Origin: Moniliella sp. 'wahieum'
Lineage: Eukaryota; Basidiomycota; Moniliellomycetes; Moniliellales; Moniliellaceae
DNA length: 64,000 bases
Reading direction: 5' to 3'
Assembly: GCA_003971905.1 (NCBI GenBank)
Contig: RSEE01000024.1
Span: forward strand, 310,001-374,000
Shown: in pieces, positions 1-12,924 of the stretch
How positions within the stretch are numbered: position 1 is the stretch's first letter
Layout: every line of letters begins with the position of its first letter
Position numbers and translations under genes: made by a program
Notes under the pieces: model-generated
Told to the model about the DNA's origin: nothing
The model's input: only the letters and a program-made list of their open reading frames with translations
Databases searched by the model: none

Positions 1-1356
1 ACGGGCTAGCACCGCCCGAGGATCCGGCACCGCTGGAATGCGAGTAGCCGCTACCGGAACCGTTCGACTTGCTGGCGCCACCCGAGGAACCGGCACCGCT
101 GGAGTGAGAATAGTTGCCGCCAGACTGGCTAGCGCCACCCGAAGATCCGGCCCCACCCGACTTCGAGTGCCCGCCATTGCCACCCGACGGGCTAGCACCG
201 CCCGAGGATCCGGCACCGCTGGAATGCGAGTAGCCGCTCCCAGACCCGTTCGACTTGCTGGCGCCGCCCGAGGATCCGGCACCGCTGGAGTGAGAATAGT
301 TGCCGCCAGACTGGCTAGCGCCACCCGAAGATCCGGCACCGCTGGAGTGAGAATAGTTGCCGCCAGACTGGCTAGCGCCACCCGAAGATCCGGCCCCACC
401 CGACTTCGAGTGCCCGCCATTGCCACCCGACGGGCTAGCACCCCCGAGGATCCGGCACCGCTGGAATGCGAGTAGCCGCTCCCAGACCCGCTCGACTTGC
501 TGGCGCCACCCGAGGAACCGGCACCGCTGGAATGAGAGTGGCCGCTACCGGAACCGTTTGACTTGCTGGCACCGCCCGTGGATCCGGCGCCGCTAGAGTG
601 CGAGTGGCCGCTGTTGCCGCCAGACTGGCTAGGACCGCCGGAGGATCCGGCACCGCTAGAGTGCGAGTAACCGCTGCCCGACCCGTTGGATTTGCTGGCA
701 GCGCCCGAAGAACCGGCGCCACTGGAGTGGGACCCGGTGGCGCTTCCACTCACACTCCCCGTGGCCCCACCATTGCCGCTGTGACTGCTGTTGTCACTCC
801 ATGATTTGTTTGATGCGCCACTTGCGCTCCATCCCCAGCTCCCGGACCCACCCCTGCTGTTAGACGCGCTCCCGCCCCCGGATTTAGACCACGATCCTCC
901 GGAGCCATTGTTTCCGGATTTACTGGCACCCCCGGACTTGGAAACGCCACCGGAAGCCCCTCCCGAGCCACTTCCATTGCCCGAAGCGCTTGCACCTTGC
1001 GATTTGGAAGCGATGCCAGTTGCAGCACTGCGACTTGCACGGGATCGGCTCTTCTTGGCGGCGCAGCCGCCTTCGGCCGAACCCTGGAAGTGCCCGCCGG
1101 CGCTGTAGCCACCATTGGCACCGCCGCTAGCACCCCAGTTCCAACCACCGTTACCGCCGTTTCCGTTACCGTTCCAGTGCCCTCCTTCGCTGAAACCGGC
1201 ACTGTAGTGGTCGCTGTAGCCCCATTGGCCGCTGACTTCGTCGCGCTTGGCTTGGTTGCGGCGATCAGGCGCAGGCGACGGTAGTGTGTATGCTTCAACC
1301 GCGACGGCGCCGACGAGCGCCGTTGCCAGAAGAGCGAATGAAGGTTGGAGTTGCAT
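1..1356 (-). CDS. Secreted Gly/Ser-rich repeat protein, paralogue A (3' end beyond window)
   Basis: The ATG lies at 1356-1354. The protein opens with a signal peptide (MQLQPSFALLATALVG..., predicted cut after VEA, residue 22). A short pro-segment follows with two dibasic sites, RR (32-33) and KR (37-38), the second being a typical Kex2 site. The mature part starts with a Trp/Asn/Gly-rich stretch and a KKSRSR patch. It then repeats GGASKS and HSSGAGSSGG modules of about 20 residues to the window edge. The frame moves by one base near 437-445, where a CACCGCCC present in the neighbouring repeat reads CACCCCC. This may be an indel error in repetitive DNA. Leader and processing site match the genes at 14587 and 19218, so the three are one family. 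A wall or surface structural role is inference. No catalytic domain is visible. Confidence 0.8.
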   Translation of the reverse strand, partial: MQLQPSFALLATALVGAVAVEAYTLPSPAPDRRNQAKRDEVSGQWGYSDHYSAGFSEGGHWNGNGNGGNGGWNWGASGGANGGYSAGGHFQGSAEGGCAAKKSRSRASRSAATGIASKSQGASASGNGSGSGGASGGVSKSGGASKSGNNGSGGSWSKSGGGSASNSRGGSGSWGWSASGASNKSWSDNSSHSGNGGATGSVSGSATGSHSSGAGSSGAASKSNGSGSGYSHSSGAGSSGGPSQSGGNSGHSHSSGAGSTGGASKSNGSGSGHSHSSGAGSSGGASKSSGSGSGYSHSSGAGSSGVLARRVAMAGTRSRVGPDLRVALASLAATILTPAVPDLRVALASLAATILTPAVPDPRAAPASRTGLGAATRIPAVPDPRAVLARRVAMAGTRSRVGPDLRVALASLAATILTPAVPVPRVAPASRTVPVAATRIPAVPDPRAVLAR

Positions 1357-1458
1357 CAAAATGCCAGAGTGCGCTGCAAATGAGTGTTGCGCGCGGCAAG
1401 AAAGAAGAGGAAGGAGGGTGCAGAGGACCAAGAGGTGCAGCGAGGCAAAAGAAGAAGA

Positions 1459-1466
1459 ATTATATA
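1459..1466 (-). promoter_or_regulatory. TATA box of paralogue A
   Basis: TATATAAT on the minus strand lies about 100 bases before the ATG, followed by a CT-rich leader. The two paralogues at 14587 and 19218 have the same layout (TATA box about 120-130 bases upstream and a CT-rich leader), which supports the call. Confidence 0.6.
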
Positions 1467-1970
1467 CTCCCAGGGAGATCACATATTTGGAACGAATGGC
1501 AAGACTGGCGTTATGCGTGTGCTGCGGGGGAAAGGGTCGCATTTTTGTTTTTTCCTTTGTCGACGTTGAGGCACTACAACAGCCACCCCTTATGGACCTG
1601 TTCCACGTATTCCTACCACCAGGTACTTGAGCCAGCGCAAGGCCCATTTCGGTTCCAGGGCCCCGTCAGGTACCCCCGTCACTCAACCACATGCACAAAC
1701 ATACCCTCGAGCACATATACTACCCGCCGCGCCCGCAGACACAGCATGGGAACATATCACCAGTGTGTCATTCTGTCCTAATAGACAGTTACCTGATCTG
1801 AGATTTGGATAGTCGAGAAGCACCCTGGACACTTCACCGTGCCGTCGAGGCATTCCAGCGCAACCCAAGGTATTTCCAAGGGGGGATGGGGTGATATAGG
1901 CACAATCGGACCCTATGCCTCATCTGTAGCTCAGTTTTCAGGCTTCAAGCCATCCCCCACCCAGCGTGTC

Positions 1971-1993
1971 GGGGGGGGGGGGGGGGGGGGGGG
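1971..1993 (+). repeat. Homopolymer run of 23 G
   Basis: Uninterrupted G tract in intergenic DNA about 600 bases upstream of paralogue A. A run this long could form G-quadruplex structure and its length in the assembly is unreliable. Confidence 0.95.
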
Positions 1994-2076
1994 CATACAT
2001 TCTGGCACTACTACTGTACAACTGCACTTCGGCGTTGTGCGTATATGGTCCATGTATTATTCGGGTTGCAGACCAG

Positions 2077-2203
2077 CGATCGGAGAGACAAGCATCGAGG
2101 GATACTTGGCGACGATCGGAGAGACTGGCGACGATCGGAGAGACAAGCATCGAGGGATACTTGGCGACGATCGGAGAGACAAGCATCGAGGAGTACTTGG
2201 CGA
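2077..2203 (+). repeat. Minisatellite with ~36-bp unit
   Basis: Three full units of about 36 bp (core GATCGGAGAGACAAGCATCG followed by AGGGATACTTGGCGAC) plus one shortened ~18-bp unit between the first and second. Copies are almost identical, so expansion is recent. Confidence 0.9.
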
Positions 2204-3121
2204 ACCGAAACGTTTTTGTCAGAGACATGGCAAACAGAAGGCGAGACATTGCATTTCAGCCGAACAGCAACCGCCCTGGAGTTATATGTCACACGTTTGC
2301 AGCGAGACAATGACTATTCCCCTGCTCTAAGGTCTCACATCCCGTCCATCATGCATGGTAGTCTCTGCAGCCGAATCCTAGTGTGGAAGGGGCTATGAAT
2401 ACGACCCACATGGGCAGCGCCTCCAGGCTAACCCTGGGTGCCCCCCGGCCTCAGATGTGACGGATTGGGCTGCGATGTGATCTTCCAGTTCGCGATAATA
2501 CACCCATCGAGAACAGTCTAGAATCCGCCATCGCTGCCAGCTTCTTTTTATTGAGCTTCATAGCTTCACATTCGGTGGCTTCTTCGAAGTTGCCGACTTA
2601 CCCTGAGAAACGTATATACATCTGTGCTAGAAGAGCATATTGGGATACCCTAGAAAACAGGTTTTGGATGGGGCCCGACCGATGTACGAGAAGACTCCCC
2701 TAGCAACACAGCCCAATGGGACGTATGAACGTTTATCTCGAGTTGTGGGTCTGTGATGCTATAATTATGGCTCGACCACATCAGCGACACTTCTTCGCGT
2801 TTCTACTGCCTTCTTTGAGAGTAGGCACATGCATCAAGTGAGCATGGATAGATGGTGAACGCTTCATTCATCATGCATGAAGCTTGGAGCAAAACCCCAT
2901 AGCCATCGTGACTCGTGACCGCGTGACCGGCAACCAAGGTTCAGAAGTTAGCTGGCATCCTGTTCATTAGTTCATCGTTTAGCGCTCCAGTTTTATACTG
3001 CGCCAACACTGGTCCTAAAGGTTAAGCACTGAGTTGCTGGGCAATCTTATTGGATAAAAGGTTGCTGTTTGTTACACAGGTGCTACCCGAAAATGAAGTT
3101 AAACGTATTTGGGGGGATGAT

Positions 3122-3180
3122 CGCTCAGCTGAGCGCTGAGCGTCGAGCGCGGAGCGCACATAGGTTGAGCCGCTCAGCTG
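3122..3180. repeat. Cluster of GCTCAGC/GAGCGC palindromic words
   Basis: GCTCAGCTGAGCGCTGAGCG is immediately followed by further GAGCGCGGAGCGC and GCCGCTCAGCTG words. Similar clusters recur at about 5828-5860, 13990-14030, 17280-17330 and 18248-18296, all intergenic. Confidence 0.7.
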
Positions 3181-6100
3181 TGTGCGCCGCCGGACCCCGA
3201 GGAGACCGTAAGGCCTAAGATGTGTAGATCCATTGATGTGCACAACAAAACTGTGCGCAGGCGCGGCCGATGGTGGGTGCCGGTGTGACATGTGACAGAA
3301 GGGCCAGTGACGGACACGAGGTGACCGACACATGTCACAAGGGTCTGTCTCACCGGCACGCGTCACAAGGTGTCGGGCCTGCATCCAATGACCATGGCAC
3401 GCTCATCATCACGTCCATTAATCTCATCGACCAGCTTATTAAACTAGAGAAGGTGCGGTACCCGGGAATGCCGGGAACGTGGAACGCCAATAGTAGGAAC
3501 ATTATGGTAACAGAGTTCCTGCTGTCACTTGTCACTTGTCACATGTCACGTGCGCCAGTCCCGTCAGCGGTTCAAGCTTCTATTTATTTATTGTGACGGT
3601 GTGTTGTGTTTGTTGTAATTTGTTGTTGTGTAACATGTACCTGAGGCACATCATACAAGTATATATATGTAGTGCAGACTAGCACCTTTCTGGCCATAGA
3701 CAATATGGCCATTGGAATTCTCTGCCCATGTCATGTGCTTAGCTTAAGCGCTTGAGAGGCCTATAGACGCTATAAAGAAAAGATCGGGTCTTGATTATAA
3801 ATGGGGGGGCGTATATATACACCATCAACGGGAGATGATGATGATTGAAACTGAAGCTTCACTAATATATTAATCATAGCTCCTTTGAGGAAAGCGAGGC
3901 GTGGATCGAGTTAGCGGAGGTCACCGTGACTTGTCGAGTGTCAAGCATGTCAAGTATCAGGGGTCACCGTTCAGGCCTAGTCAAACCCAGGACAGAGAGG
4001 TGCCGATATAATCGTTGAGTTTGGACACATATGAGTTCTGTGACGGTGCTCGCACCCCAAGAACGTTGTCTCGCCTCTTGACTTCTTGAATTCCCAAAGC
4101 TCATCAATTCCTTTATCTGAGCATTTCCCTAAGCTCAATTGCTGTTTATATGTCCATTGCGCCTTCGCTGTCTATTCGCCCAGGCGAGGCGATCAAACTA
4201 GTATTCGATCTCGATCTCGATTATCTCTATCTCACTGAACTTTGAGACCCGCTTGCTTTCACCGTATCCGGCGACTCGTCTGCTTTTCCTTCTGATCTCT
4301 TCGATCTCGAGATCTGATCTTTTTTCCCTTGTTTCCTCGCAGCTTGGCTAATCTCTCCCTGCTCTTTTCGGAAATATGAAGACAGTTGTTACTTGATTCC
4401 GAATCAATCGCCAAGCCTCCAACCACATTCTCATCATTACCTCTTGAGCAAATTCTCTTCTTTCCTGCTAGTGTCTGATCCCGACCTACTCGACTACCTC
4501 TCCTTCTTTCTGCTACCTCCACTACGGCAAAGAGACCTTACTCCACCGCCCTTTGATCCCCATCAGAACCGGGAATACATGTTGCCAAGTCATTTTGACA
4601 CTGTGACGTCGGGATGGCTTGACTTACTTCCAAGAACATACGCAAACATACGCATATCTGCCCAGGATCAGCTGCTATATCCTTGACTACAGGATGCAGC
4701 TATTGGTTCCAAATTCTCGGTGAGTAGTCTTCATAAATGGATTAAGGAAAGAGGGGCGAAAGCCACCGAATCGATAATGGGATCCGGGCAGAATAGACCG
4801 GAATCTGCGCACGTCCGCACAAGACTCTGATTATCGATTACAAGGGGCATGAAGTATGAGACCATGATGCATATGAAGATCCTTGGTTCTTCTATTTCTC
4901 TTAATGAACCACATTAAAGCCCAGCCTAATTCGTAAGCCTGCTTCAGGCCATGCCTCATCCCAACTCCCTTACAAATGATTCAAAACTCACTGTTACATA
5001 GGCCCAACGTCCAGCATCGTCCTCATCGGCATCACCGGTATCGTCGCGCATACACTCTGCGATTCGGTTTCATTTCCTCCATCATGCATCAAGCTTGAAG
5101 CATATTCGCGGTGCATGGACTGCACACCCCTTCCTCCACCATACGTCCTCTCTGATCTCACGACCACCACTTTTCGCCCTTGCCTCTTTTCTTCAAGGTG
5201 AACTCGACTCCGTCCTTGAATCATTTATACCATCTCACTGGTACTCCCTTTGATAATGATCCTTGCCTCTACCTACACGTTAATCCAACAGCATCCAAAA
5301 CGTTTAGCCTTCAGGCGATCAAAGTATCAACGGTTAACGAAGAGTGTTGTTAAGCGTTTAGCATGCGAGTTGGAGCACACGAGATATACATCTTCCGGCT
5401 ATTAGCTAAACAAACTTCGCCCACTATACTATACGGAAAAACAGGCACTAATAGTGTGGGGGATCGCCCGACGGCGGAATACATAAATGTCACAGGCCTC
5501 AGGCCGCCTGAGAGTCTAGTGGCTAGTGACTCTAGACTGGCGACGCCTTATATGGTCACCATGCTGTGACCAGTGTGACAGCAAGCGTGGGCACACATGT
5601 GTCGTTTGATATCTGACTAACTACACAGTAGCTGTGATAGTGACTCGTGTGACGCGTGACGCTAGCGACTAGTAACTATAGTAACTAGTAATAGCCATAC
5701 CGGTTACCTGGTAGCCAGGGAGACGTCACTATGGTGAGTATTATAGTGACCCGGTGATCGAGGGCCCCAACCACAGCCGTTCAGATTCAATATTCAGAGG
5801 TGATATAGTGACAAATGCGGGCCCAATGGCTCAGCGCTCAGCGCTCAGTCTGAGCGTTCTACGTTCAAAAGTACGTGAGTGGCCCCGTCAGCCCCGTCTC
5901 GAGTGCCAGCCAGTCGGTGTTATTCGCCCTGAATCTTACTGATGCTGCACGTGTTTATGCTTTAAGGTTAAACGTTACACGTTAAGCGTTACAACGTTAA
6001 ACGTTAAACACTGTTTTGGGTTGGGTATCATCGATATCATCACTGAGACCGGGGCGTCCGGCAGCGGCCATTCTTGCGCCGCGGAAGCAGATCCCTGTAT

Positions 6101-6506
6101 TCGAAGCGTAGTCTTCAAGCTATAGAGGGATAATCCGGCGGTAGCAATGAACGGAAACGAGGTTACGAGTAGAGCGAAGACCTTGGCAACGGCAAGGAGA
6201 TAGGCAGCTACCGCAGGAAGAAAGAGGGGGGAGAAGGAACAGGAGGCTGCTCGCACGGAAGGCAGAGCAGGCGCTGAGTGGCCCCGTGCCGGAGCAGGTG
6301 CGGGTACGGCGCGAGCTAGGCCAGGTTAGGCCAGGCTGAGCCAGGCTAGGCCAGTTATCGACTATTTTCCACGTCACAACACCATAACCCCGTCAACAAT
6401 GTCACAGGCATTGCATGTAGGTCCAATTGGCCGCGTGAATACATAGAGGGTCGGGGTGTGAGACATACGCGGTGTCGCCGGTCGTCGGCCACACGTCACA
6501 CATCTT

Positions 6507-6532
6507 GTCACATGTCACCTGTGACATGTGAC
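6507..6532. repeat. 26-bp palindrome built on GTCACATGTCAC
   Basis: Perfect 12-bp arms (GTCACATGTCAC and its complement) around a 2-bp centre. The half-site itself occurs elsewhere, for example at 35232-35243 and, as ATCACATGTCAC, at 63263-63274 in the leader of the J-protein gene. Confidence 0.85.
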
Positions 6533-6717
6533 GCGCTGGTCTGATCCGTGGTGTGGTTTTGACTGCGCCGGAGAGTAAGCGTGCCGGGTGTTCGCGCCTG
6601 TTCGCGCACATGGGGGGTTCCAACAGTTGTTCGCGTTCCTGATTCAGCCTCTCTCCCATGGCACTTGGCTATTGCAGCATCTGGCCAGGGGTGATTAATG
6701 ATTCGACTACGATGACC

Positions 6718-6758
6718 CATGACGCGTGACGCATGACGCGTGACTAGTGATGCATGAT
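6718..6758. repeat. Array of palindromic hexamers (ACGCGT, ACTAGT, ATGCAT)
   Basis: TGACGCGTGACGCATGACGC continues into further GTGACTAGTGATGCATGATG words. Self-complementary six-base words are spaced by one or two bases. It is non-coding and low-complexity but ordered. Confidence 0.75.
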
Positions 6759-6875
6759 GGATTAGATGCACACAGATCGATGGTGACGATGATGCAGATG
6801 ATGTACACAGATGATGGCCTCTCTAGGCGCTAACAGCGGACTTTGAAGATTCTATATTAATGACACAGTTGATGT

Positions 6876-6914
6876 CACGTAACGCGTAACGCATAACGCG
6901 TAACGCACAATGCA
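6876..6914. repeat. Array of TAACGCG words
   Basis: Four successive TAACGCG/TAACGCA units with ACGCGT palindromes inside, ending in ATGCAT. Related TTAACGT words occur at 5965-6012 and 18155-18195. Confidence 0.7.
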
Positions 6915-8660
6915 TAGTAAATAGGACATCATGGAGTCCCCCCCTCGCGTGTTCCTTTGAGATCTGATTCCTTATTTCCTTCTTCGCTACGGTTGTCCGA
7001 GGTCTTCGCAAACGATCACACAACTTGTCTATTCAAGCTTCAAGCTTCACCAGGGGTAACGTGTAACATGTAACACGTAAGAGAATGACTGGTTGGTAAC
7101 TCTGTCCCCGCCACACCGCGACCGATCTCGAGCAGCAGCTGCCTCTCTGACACACCTCAGACTGCGCATCATCGCTGGGAGGTTCATGCCATCTTCCACG
7201 AGGCAACTAGTGCGCCCATAAAAATGGGTTATACCCTGGCCTTAACCATATAGCACTCCCTAGCCCTGGATCCGATGTGTTGCTCGGGACGCACCCCGGG
7301 TACATCGTGTACCGAAGAAGGCCATGCATTCACAGTGTGATGGGGTTGACATAGGTGACACGCATATGGGTAATTTGTAGCAGCCGTTCGCCTCTTGCAC
7401 TCCTCTTCAAACGTCTGGGAGCCCAAAATCAAGATCCCAGGTATGTCGTATGATATGATGCATCATACCATGATACAGGAGACCTGCCTAACCAGGCCTT
7501 CTTGCCTCTACAGTCTCACCTCAGTACACAGTTGTAAGGTGCGGGTAGCTCCGTTTGACATTAATCTTTGAAACAGACGGTGCACCATGAGATCTGAGAG
7601 GGGCACCCTCGCACAGATGGTGGTATTCTGTAGCCAACACACAATGATTTAATGATACAAGATGTATGCCGACTCTAACCCAAAGTGAAATGCGCCAGCC
7701 GGGTCATATGTTACGCATATCACAGGGCGCACATACCGTGCCGGTGACAGGTACAGTGTTTGCGTCCGTGTCACCTGTCGCGTGTCACATGTCACGTCAC
7801 ATGCACATCTTGTTGGCCGGCCGGTCGGGGAAAAACACACTGAACTAGGGACCATCGGAGTAGCCTAGGCCTGAGCAAGAAGGCAGAAGGCAGAAGGCAG
7901 AAGGAGGAAGGAGGAAGGAGAAGTAACGAGTACGTTTTAATATTAGTAGTGACTAGTGACTACTATAATCTCACAGTGACGGTGGTGACTCGCGCGATTG
8001 TATATCTCTTGCATCGATCATCTCTTCGCCATCATCACCAAGCCTCAGGCCTCAGGGGAGCAGCTAGTGACTGACTATATACCACAGTAACTAATAGCTG
8101 AGTTATAGCAGACTATATAGCTGACATCTTCATAATTCAGAATGTGGGCTCATTATCATGAACGCTCCCATGAACCATCTCGTTTGTTGGCCTAGGGAGC
8201 CGGACGGGCAGAAGGATGAGAAGGTGATGGATTGGAGCCAGAGTTGGGTCTGGGTCCAGAGGCATCTATATAGGAGGCCGGACTAGGCACAGGGACAGTG
8301 AGTCACACAGGAGAGAGTGCAGGGCACAGGGACAGTGACACGCAGGGACGTCAGCGTGGAAGCCGATGGAACCGAGGCGAACCTGGTCTACCGACTGGGA
8401 GCCTGAGGATCACAGTCAACATCGTTGAATTACTAGATTTATACGCGTTATGGAGAGGGGTGAGGCCTGAGGGGTGGTGTATCCAGTGGCCTTGTTTCGG
8501 ACGCTATAACGGTGGGTGTTATAGCTCTACCGAGCATCATTCGAAGCAGCCTTGACGACGGGGGTTGATTTTTTGGTATGGGCCTAAGAGTTAGACGGAT
8601 CAGGCCCGCGGCTCAGGCCGTAGAACTCAGGCCTAAAGGGCTGTAGAAGGCCAGATAGTA

Positions 8661-8785
8661 GGTAGTTGGTAGTGAATTGCATTGCAAATGAGCTATACAG
8701 GCTAGAGAATATTCCTGCCCGCCATCAAGAAGGAATATTGCATGCAATGAACCAGAAGGTTCCGAACTTGGGCTACCGACTAACC
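8661..8785 (+). repeat. SINE-like dispersed element, copy 1
   Basis: Shares ordered blocks with copies at 17760, 35030 and 41700: ATTGCATT..AATGAGCTA, then GGCTAGAGAATATTCCTGCC, then GAAGGAATATTG, AATGAACC..AAGGTTCC and TTGGGCTACCG. No coding capacity. The family is defined only by these four copies. Confidence 0.6.
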
Positions 8786-11700
8786 ACTATTAGGGCCAAC
8801 ATCATGTTCAACGCAACCTCAGAAGGTGGGGTTGGAGGGCTATTAGACCATATACGTATACTATAGCAAGCAGCCTACACGAGACGAGCAGAGGCGCACA
8901 GCGTTTCTTTGTCCCACCCTTAGGCTCTGTGGATGATATGAATGCGACAGTAAGATCAATAAATCAGTCGAATGATTGGCTTCTGTGACGCGTCTCTGGC
9001 CAGGAATAACTTCCCCGCTGTGATGATTGTGCCTGTCCTCCATCCAATTCACCTTTCTAATCCCTCTTTCCTCTCTCCCCTACCAGCTACTTTCCCTCAT
9101 CAGCAACCATTCCCCTTTCTTTCGATCGGACCTCTTGGTGGTTCTCTTGTGACACTTGAAGCTTGAGTGCCATTGGGCTGGGAATCGCATTGGGATCGGA
9201 ACGGTTGTATCACCCTTCTGTGCATACACCTCTGAATTTCTGTCGAGCACCCCAAATTTGATGTATACCAATAAAGAAACACTGCGTCCGAGATGGTTCA
9301 TCGAGTTCAGACGTAATCGCACATCGCATGTCCACCATCCCCTCCGCCTTCACCATAGAGGTTAGAGAATTATGGAATGAAGTGGATGCAGAAGGCCCTG
9401 ATGTCCTTAATTGCGATGATTTTTCTCGTGGCAATTAGGAGGGGGAAAGCTGCAGGAAAGGTCGCCTGTACCACAGGAGTACATGGGCTTTAAGTTTCCT
9501 TTACCCCTGTGGTCAGTATAGATTGATTGCCAATGATAGAGCTATGTTTCTATACATGAACTGGATGTGGCCGTGGACCCTTGCGCATGGCCAAAGTTTC
9601 TTCAGTGTCTCCTCAGGTCTAAGGGCTCAGCCGTTTCCTCGTTTCGTTCTGTCTTCCAATTTGTTCTGCAGGCCAACGCGGTGACGACCGGCTGCTTGAT
9701 TTCCCGCTGTAAGCGTTGTTGGTTTCATTAGACCACAACTCCATCATCACTAGTGAGATTGCATAGCCTTTTCAAGAAAAGGGACATCAAGACTCCAGGC
9801 CCCATAAAAAACTGGTGGAGGCAAGGGCGATAAGACGGAAACAGGGAAAGGGTACAGTCGAAAGTCACCGAGCGTCCGTCGCCTTGGCCTCCCAAAACTT
9901 CTTTCTAGCCGTAAATAACATCCCTCGCAGTCACAACAGCCTTAGAGCTCCTATGGAACCACGGACCACAGTAAAAGTAAAGAATGAAGGATACAATAAT
10001 CGCGTATGTACACTGCCAAAGAGAGAGAAGCGAATCTATACAAGCCATGGCATATCGGAACCCAGCCTAAAAGAAAAAGTGTGGGTAAAACAATTAAGCA
10101 TTGCATGAGCGGATAGTGTCACAGTCGGGGGGTTAAGACGAGGGAGAACACAGTTGAGGCAAGTCACGGAATGTGGTAATCGTTTATAAGGAAGATTCAA
10201 GGCACGAGGGAATGGATCGAAAAGCAGACAAAGAAAAACAGGGAAACAACGAGACGCTCCAAACAAATTAAGAAAATATAAATTGGAGCGAGATTGGCAG
10301 CAATCAACCCACATGCCTTCCTTTTGATGAGAGGAACCAGTGGATCAGTGCCATTATAGCAAAAGTACCTCATCCAAACAAATAGTTACTTTGGAGTTGT
10401 ACGAAGGGTTGTAAAACACGAAGGAAATAATATTATGGAATGTGGCCCTGAAGAAGCATTGGCTGCGATGCACTTTTGTGTTCAAAGGATGGGTGCAACC
10501 AATTTGTATCGGGAGATGCAAAATCCAGCCAAACGTGTGTGTGATTCGTGCGTGTGTGTCGTGAGGTCCTTCATGAACAAGGACAAGATGACTTTTCCCC
10601 ATTTGGAACCCATCCTCACCCGAAGTTGGATGTTACATGCTACGGGGGAGTCCGGCTATCTCCGGACGAAAATCACTGTGCATGTTGTTGGGATCTCTTC
10701 CGAACGCACACGTCCGTCGCGTTATACACGGAAGTTCTTATAAACGCCTTTAACCGGTCTTGACGATCTATGCACTCTACTCTGTCCACAGAGGGCCTGA
10801 GCTGCGCTCTTTGCATTCAACTGGCAGCCACCAAAACTAGAGTACCTTCCTCGGTTCTACACCCACTCGGGTTTTGACCACAGAACTCATCTGAGGCCGG
10901 ACATACCGTCGTCCGTGTGGCTTTGATTGGCCGTCCAAGGATTTGTATCCTCAAACTCAGCGACGTGTCCCGCCTCGTGGATTTCCCCGTGACAATTGTC
11001 ACTGGGATGAGTTTTCACTAGCAACTAGACACTAGTTGCCACAGTGATTGCTTCAGCGGCTGTTTGCCATAAGAGTAGAGGGAGAGGCGCGTCACTCGGA
11101 AGCACTTCATTCATATTCATCCGCATCATTCATCCCACCTCATCACATCACATTTCAAATGCGCGCAACTCGGTGATTATATTGATTACACACCTATCGC
11201 CATACATAAACTGTTCTCGACCCACCATTCATGCAGTCCCACCGGAAAGGTGGAGAGGAAGGCAAAAAGCAGTGTTAGAAGTAAGGTGATGGAGTGCATG
11301 ATATTTTAACTCATAACCGTGTGAGGTGCGGAAAGGGAAGGATGGGGGGATGGGGGAGGGGCGTTTCCCCTCCTCCGAACCTCTCTCGGCCTTCTGTTGG
11401 CGTCCACACACGGCTGAACATTCCAGAAAATGGGGTGATAGACCGTGCGATGAACATATGCTACTGCGCTGCTAACTGGGGATGGAGAGGTGATAAGATC
11501 ATAACATTCACAGCAGAGCCCCTGGGAGCTATGCTCACATGGACAGAAGGGAGAGAAGAAGAAAAATACGAACACTGCTTTTGCAGTGCCATCCGTTGGT
11601 CGTATTTCACCAGTGTCGCGCGCAATTCATCATCAATAGTCAATACAAAACACATATTTCTCGAACATAGAGAGTGTCGGTTTGGCGGGGGGGGGCAGGG

Positions 11701-12924
11701 CCGTCCCCGATCCGGTTTTCGGGGTATGAAATGGGCGTGACGGCATTGATACGAATGTGACGGAGTCTTGGCGTCGCACGGGGGCGTGTTCCGAAACCAG
11801 TTTGGATATACTGTAACTACGGGAAGTCCCCAACAAGAAGAATTGCGGGGGGATTGAGAACAATTCCTCTGTAATGCCGAAGGGTCGACTCTCACACGGT
11901 ATGTTTTCATATGATACTTTTATTGGGGTTGATGGTGACTCCGAGTGGGGCTATTGATAAGAAGGAGCGCCTCTCGGAATATACCAGAGGCAGCGACTTG
12001 TTGTGTTGCGAGGCTGTATAAGGAATATCCGCCGGCCGAGAAGCAGTAACGTGCATGAAGCCGTCCGGACTCGCCATCTGGACTGGAAAACGGGAAAAGT
12101 GGCAGTGGAGGATGTCTTGGCTAATAGAATACGACTCAGGACCGAAACTGAGGCCGAGACTGGAGCTGGGACTGACCTCTAGGGAGAATGGGTTCAGCAA
12201 GAGAGACTCTGAGCCACGGATTTGATTGAGGTGAGAGAGGAGTAGCCGTAAGGTGAACAGGCAAAGAGTTTTTGGAGATGGAATTAAGAGGAGAAGGAGT
12301 TCCTGCTGCTGTATGGATTGACGAAGATGGGAAGAGGCGGAGAAAACCCCACCAACCGTGAGTACAGGCTTTACATGCGTAAAAAATAACGAAAACAATA
12401 ATGTAATAGAAAGAGATGGTGGGAAACGAAAACGGGACTGGGGAAGCAGTGACCAGTAGAAAGACCGGTTTTGGACTTGGAACGAGGAATAATCTATCCG
12501 CCTCCCTTTTGTTCTCGATTCCTTCGTCATAGACGGGAGTCATGCATCATAGGACATCCGACTGTTGATGTCCTCATCTCGAACAACCGCTTTTGTGCAG
12601 TATCATACGTGTTCTTTTGCTCGTGCAATGTTAGACCTCGCACTACTGCTTCTTGCCGATTACGAAGATATAATTCCCAAGGGGATGTCTAAGTTCTCTC
12701 ATAATAAGAAGCTCATACTGCATGACTCATGTCCGTCGGTACATTGATGTTTCCAAAGATACCTTTTGTCACTCACTGCCACAAGTCCCAATAGTAAGAG
12801 TCGCTAGTCTCAGATCTCAGAATCCAATGCCGATCTCGTGTCAGATGTTGCCACGTCACCCACCGGTGCCTTGCCTGATTCGGAGATGTGAAAGCTAGAC
12901 CCTAGAGTTGCCGCGCGCAGGCCA

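Noticed and set aside
11294-11910. Overlapping 148- and 149-codon frames on opposite strands
   Set aside because: Mutually antisense, no recognisable motif and no promoter-like context. Treated as chance.
11907-12530. 207-codon minus-strand reading frame in the gene desert
   Set aside because: Ser/Leu-rich with no domain, signal or periodicity. Overlapping frames are of similar length, as expected by chance in this composition.
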